64,000 bases of DNA from Caproicibacter sp002399225. GTDB taxonomy: Bacteria; Bacillota; Clostridia; Oscillospirales; Acutalibacteraceae. The notes under the pieces were generated by a model. The model was not told the DNA's origin. It saw nothing but the letters and a program-made list of their open reading frames with translations, and ran no database searches. Below are positions 62,238 to 64,000 of this stretch, piece after piece. Made by a program: the position numbers and the translations under genes. Within the stretch, counting starts at the first letter, position 1, and each line of letters begins with the position of its first letter. Location of the stretch: NCBI GenBank assembly GCA_036756705.1, contig DAIOKN010000002.1, forward strand, positions 55,704-119,703, in the 5' to 3' direction.

Positions 62238-62471
62238 TTATCCCACCAGCGGCCCGGACGGGCCGTAATGCTTCTTTACGTCGGTCTTAATCTCTTTGAC
62301 ATCGCTTCCAAGGCCATCAACTTTTGTGTTGACTGCGGCCATTGCAGCCGTGAGATCCTGAATATTCTTGACCTCGGTGTCCAGTTTGTCAATGCGGTGA
62401 TGGGCCGATTTCGCGCTGTCCAGCGCCTGCGCGGCTGTCTGCACAATCTCCGTCATAACCACCCTGCTCAC
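62238..62471 (-). CDS. XhlA-like phage coiled-coil protein, truncated
   Basis: 77 residues: heptad-rich IVQTAAQALDSAKSAHHRID and AAMAAVNTKVDGLGSDVKEIK. XhlA-type proteins end in a membrane helix, but this one stops at SGPLVG before it; the helix is encoded in the next frame (61961-62224). The usual place is next to a holin in lysis cassettes. Confidence 0.5.
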   Translation of the reverse strand: MSRVVMTEIVQTAAQALDSAKSAHHRIDKLDTEVKNIQDLTAAMAAVNTKVDGLGSDVKEIKTDVKKHYGPSGPLVG

Positions 62472-62476
62472 CTCAT

Positions 62477-62735
62477 TTAATTTTTACCACAAACCGTTTG
62501 AGCGGCTGCTCTCCCGGCGCGGCGGTGTAAACGCCTGCCTGGCTGCCGGGTTCCCCGACCGCGCACAGATGCCAATAATCCGCTTCCATCTCTCGGCGGC
62601 AGTGCAGCAAGGCAACCACTCCGGGCGTTCCGATGGTCACGGCCGCTGATTCCCGGCACAGTCCCGGTGCTGCCGGTCTGCTGGATCGCGCAGGAACAAT
62701 CCGGTCCGCCGGAGTAATCCGCTGCCCGGAGCGGC
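62477..62735 (-). pseudogene. C-terminal fragment of a phage tail/host-interaction protein
   Basis: One frame reads VTIGTPGVVALLHCRREMEA, DYWHLCAVGEPG, and ends PLKRFVVKIK at 62477. It has no start and is joined to the terminase fragment in another frame, implying a large deletion of structural genes. Confidence 0.45.
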
Positions 62736-62744
62736 GCCAGACTG

Positions 62745-63125
62745 CTTAATTTTATCCTGGTTGTCATAGTAATCGAAGCCCTGCTTTGCCTGCGCGGCGA
62801 ACTTCGCATACTGACAGCTGTCAAAACAATACCAAACGCCTTTAGACAAGCCGTACAGCCCCGCGCTGAAAGCATTTGATGTGCCATAGTCAATTGAGAT
62901 ATAATATTTCACATAATCCCGCGGCTCCGGCTCGACGATGCCCTGCCCGTTGGCAACATCGGGATAAATCAGGCCATCCACCGCCACCCATTTGCCGAGA
63001 ATGTACCGGTCGTAGAAGACACCTGCAAACGACGCCTTTTGCCCGTTCGACCGCATCCGGAGAAAGCCCCGGATTGTCCTCCATGAGAAAGTGGATGTGC
63101 TTGGCATGATGCTTTTCCGGCTGCA
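62745..63125 (-). pseudogene. Phage terminase large-subunit fragment with frameshift
   Basis: HIHFLMEDNPGLSPDAVERA is in one frame; after a shift near 63030 come GVFYDRYILGKWVAVDGLIY and YYISIDYGTSNAFSAGLYG, the nuclease region with its acidic residue (PBSX/Terminase_3 type). The ATPase half is missing. Confidence 0.65.
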
Positions 63126-63129
63126 GCAC

Positions 63130-63224
63130 CCACTCGGCGGGCCTCCCCGGAAGCTTTACCAGCTTTTCGCGCGTTTTCTCGGCGTTTGTTGGTCGTTTGG
63201 AACTAAGTTTTTCTCGTTTGCCAC
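63130..63224 (-). pseudogene. Remnant of a small phage protein (terminase-small-like)
   Basis: GTG 63224 begins VANEKNLVPNDQQTP; a shift then gives ARKAGKASGEARR, a basic segment seen in small phage packaging proteins. Broken by a stop. Confidence 0.4.
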
Positions 63225-63480
63225 ATGGCCCACCACCTCATTTCATGACATGAAAAAGAACGGCCCGAAGGTCGCCCACAAAATATGGAATTAATTTAAA
63301 TGCAAAAGCTCAATATGTTGATAACTCGGTTGAAACTGTTTAAAACTTTCTAAAAATAACAGTTTGTATAAAATTTTGCCGCCCGTACAAAGCAAACCGG
63401 ACGGCTATTTAATTGTGTCACCGCCCGGCTCCGGCCCGGCAGGCCCCGGATAATTCCGTGCCCGGCCCGGCACTCCCTCC
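63225..63480. other. Gene-free stretch with a GC-rich patch
   Basis: Low-complexity CCGG/GCCCGG-rich stretch at 63420-63475; no gene. Confidence 0.35.
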
Positions 63481-63509
63481 TTGTTAAATCTCTTTTTTAA
63501 GAGTATAAT
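63481..63509 (+). promoter_or_regulatory. Strong promoter for the 63.5 kb frame
   Basis: TTGTTA and TATAAT with a 17-base spacer; AAGGAAGG follows at 63520. Confidence 0.7.
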
Positions 63510-63535
63510 AAAATAATATAAGGAAGGCGAGAGTC

Positions 63536-63763
63536 ATTTGTAATTTAAAATTCATATATTCTGGCGGCCATTTTCATAATTACGCGCATGTTACAAAAGT
63601 TGAGTACCATTCAAATACCGGCCTAATATCAGTGTCCGGGGATGATATTCTAAAAAAAGACTTTCCACTTAATTCTGATTTACGTGTGATTTCAACCCTT
63701 AAGAGTTACAGAGTGCCACACATCTGCTTGAAATCCATTGAAGCTGCAAAAGAAAAAGATTAA
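63536..63763 (+). CDS. Short open frame without a canonical start codon
   Basis: 75 codons from a possible ATT at 63536 to TAA at 63763. The peptide (LKFIYSGGHFHNYAHVTKV ... LISVSGDDILKKDFPL ... IEAAKEKD) looks like a small beta/alpha protein; not recognised. Promoter, AAGGAAGG and a terminator flank it, but no ATG/GTG/TTG opens the frame. A point mutation in the start codon would explain this. Confidence 0.4.
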   Translation: MCNLKFIYSGGHFHNYAHVTKVEYHSNTGLISVSGDDILKKDFPLNSDLRVISTLKSYRVPHICLKSIEAAKEKD

Positions 63764-63794
63764 CGAACGACCCCAAACGTCAGTAAGAAATCAT

Positions 63795-63827
63795 AAAAGG
63801 ACAGCCGGTCTTGCGGCTGTCCTTTTT
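63795..63827 (+). terminator. Terminator after the 63.5 kb frame
   Basis: AAAAGGACAGCCG and CGGCTGTCCTTTT with five T. Confidence 0.85.
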
Positions 63828-63920
63828 CTTATGGCTTTTGAGATTCTTTCTGTCGTCGTCCGGTAATACTTTGGGTCCATCTAAACCCCGGTGTATTTCC
63901 TTCCGCTCCGGATGCACACT

Positions 63921-63971
63921 CATTCCGGCGATACAGTCCATATTGAAAATGTGATTGATGTAGTTTTCCAT
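63921..63971 (-). pseudogene. N-terminal stub of a DNA methyltransferase
   Basis: MENYINHIFNMDCIAGM matches the start of phage DNA methylases (N-terminal FNMDCIxGM); the following codons do not. GGAAAAC-type ribosome site. Confidence 0.45.
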
Positions 63972-64000
63972 GCGGCTCCTTTCTGTCGGCCCCGCACGGT

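Noticed and set aside
1..64000. CRISPR array or restriction/defence island
   Set aside because: No regularly spaced repeats and no Cas, restriction or abortive-infection genes were seen; only a methylase stub at the right edge.

Overview
The window looks like chromosomal DNA from a Gram-positive anaerobe of class Clostridia. The gene content and moderate base composition would suit an Oscillospirales/Ruminococcaceae-type organism, but the species cannot be named from sequence alone. Support comes from purine-rich GGAGG ribosome sites, frequent TTG/GTG starts, Firmicutes-type families (DUF421/DUF4363, DUF951, YfmF/YfmH, TrmK, RqcH), a thl-crt-hbd operon with a propionate-type CoA-transferase, and several oxygen-sensitive or anaerobe-associated functions. 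Most genes lie on the minus strand.

1-10.2 kb: lgt (cut by the left edge), an M16 peptidase-like pair, a DMT permease, an asparagine-synthetase-like gene that has lost its ATP-pyrophosphatase loop, a secreted NlpC/P60-type wall hydrolase with a WalR-like box, and murE-murF behind a consensus promoter. 10.4-22.1 kb: a radical SAM/SPASM gene and a surface-polysaccharide region with five glycosyltransferases, a Wzy-like polymerase and a Wzz protein fused to a degenerate BY-kinase domain; a DUF421/DUF4363 membrane pair sits inside it. 22.1-38.7 kb: housekeeping genes (rqcH, nif3-like, trmK, M18 aminopeptidase, lytic transglycosylase, coaE, tsaC/sua5, prfA, birA, overlapping gltX-glnS, M15 carboxypeptidase) and a REC-CheC-GGDEF signalling operon.

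39.2-45.9 kb is a mobile-element graveyard after a CAT-anticodon tRNA. It holds two IS256-type transposase remnants bracketing a P-loop ATPase fragment, a frameshifted Lrp/AsnC regulator, the 3' end of a group II intron behind the ald terminator, an intact ald plus AGCS symporter pair (alanine use), an IS200-type remnant, and a complete-looking transcription unit for a 32-residue cysteine-rich peptide. 46.4-49.8 kb encodes two secreted proteins that appear to share an undescribed extracellular domain, one of them a GH25 lysozyme.

50-54.9 kb is the acetyl-CoA to crotonyl-CoA part of butyrate/chain-elongation metabolism (thiolase, hydroxybutyryl-CoA dehydrogenase, crotonase) with a convergent CoA-transferase; a Rex-like operator overlaps the thiolase promoter. 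55-57.5 kb has an AlaX-type editing protein, a Nudix hydrolase and an unknown membrane-anchored protein. 57.6-57.9 kb has a 3' tRNA-Thr fragment resembling an attachment-site scar. 58-61.7 kb holds a LysR regulator, BrnQ and a methionine gamma-lyase-type enzyme. 61.8-64 kb is a decayed prophage (holin/XhlA-like genes, terminase and tail fragments, methylase stub), plus two small candidate genes: an amphipathic 32-residue peptide with an occluded ribosome site, and an open frame with promoter and terminator but no canonical start.
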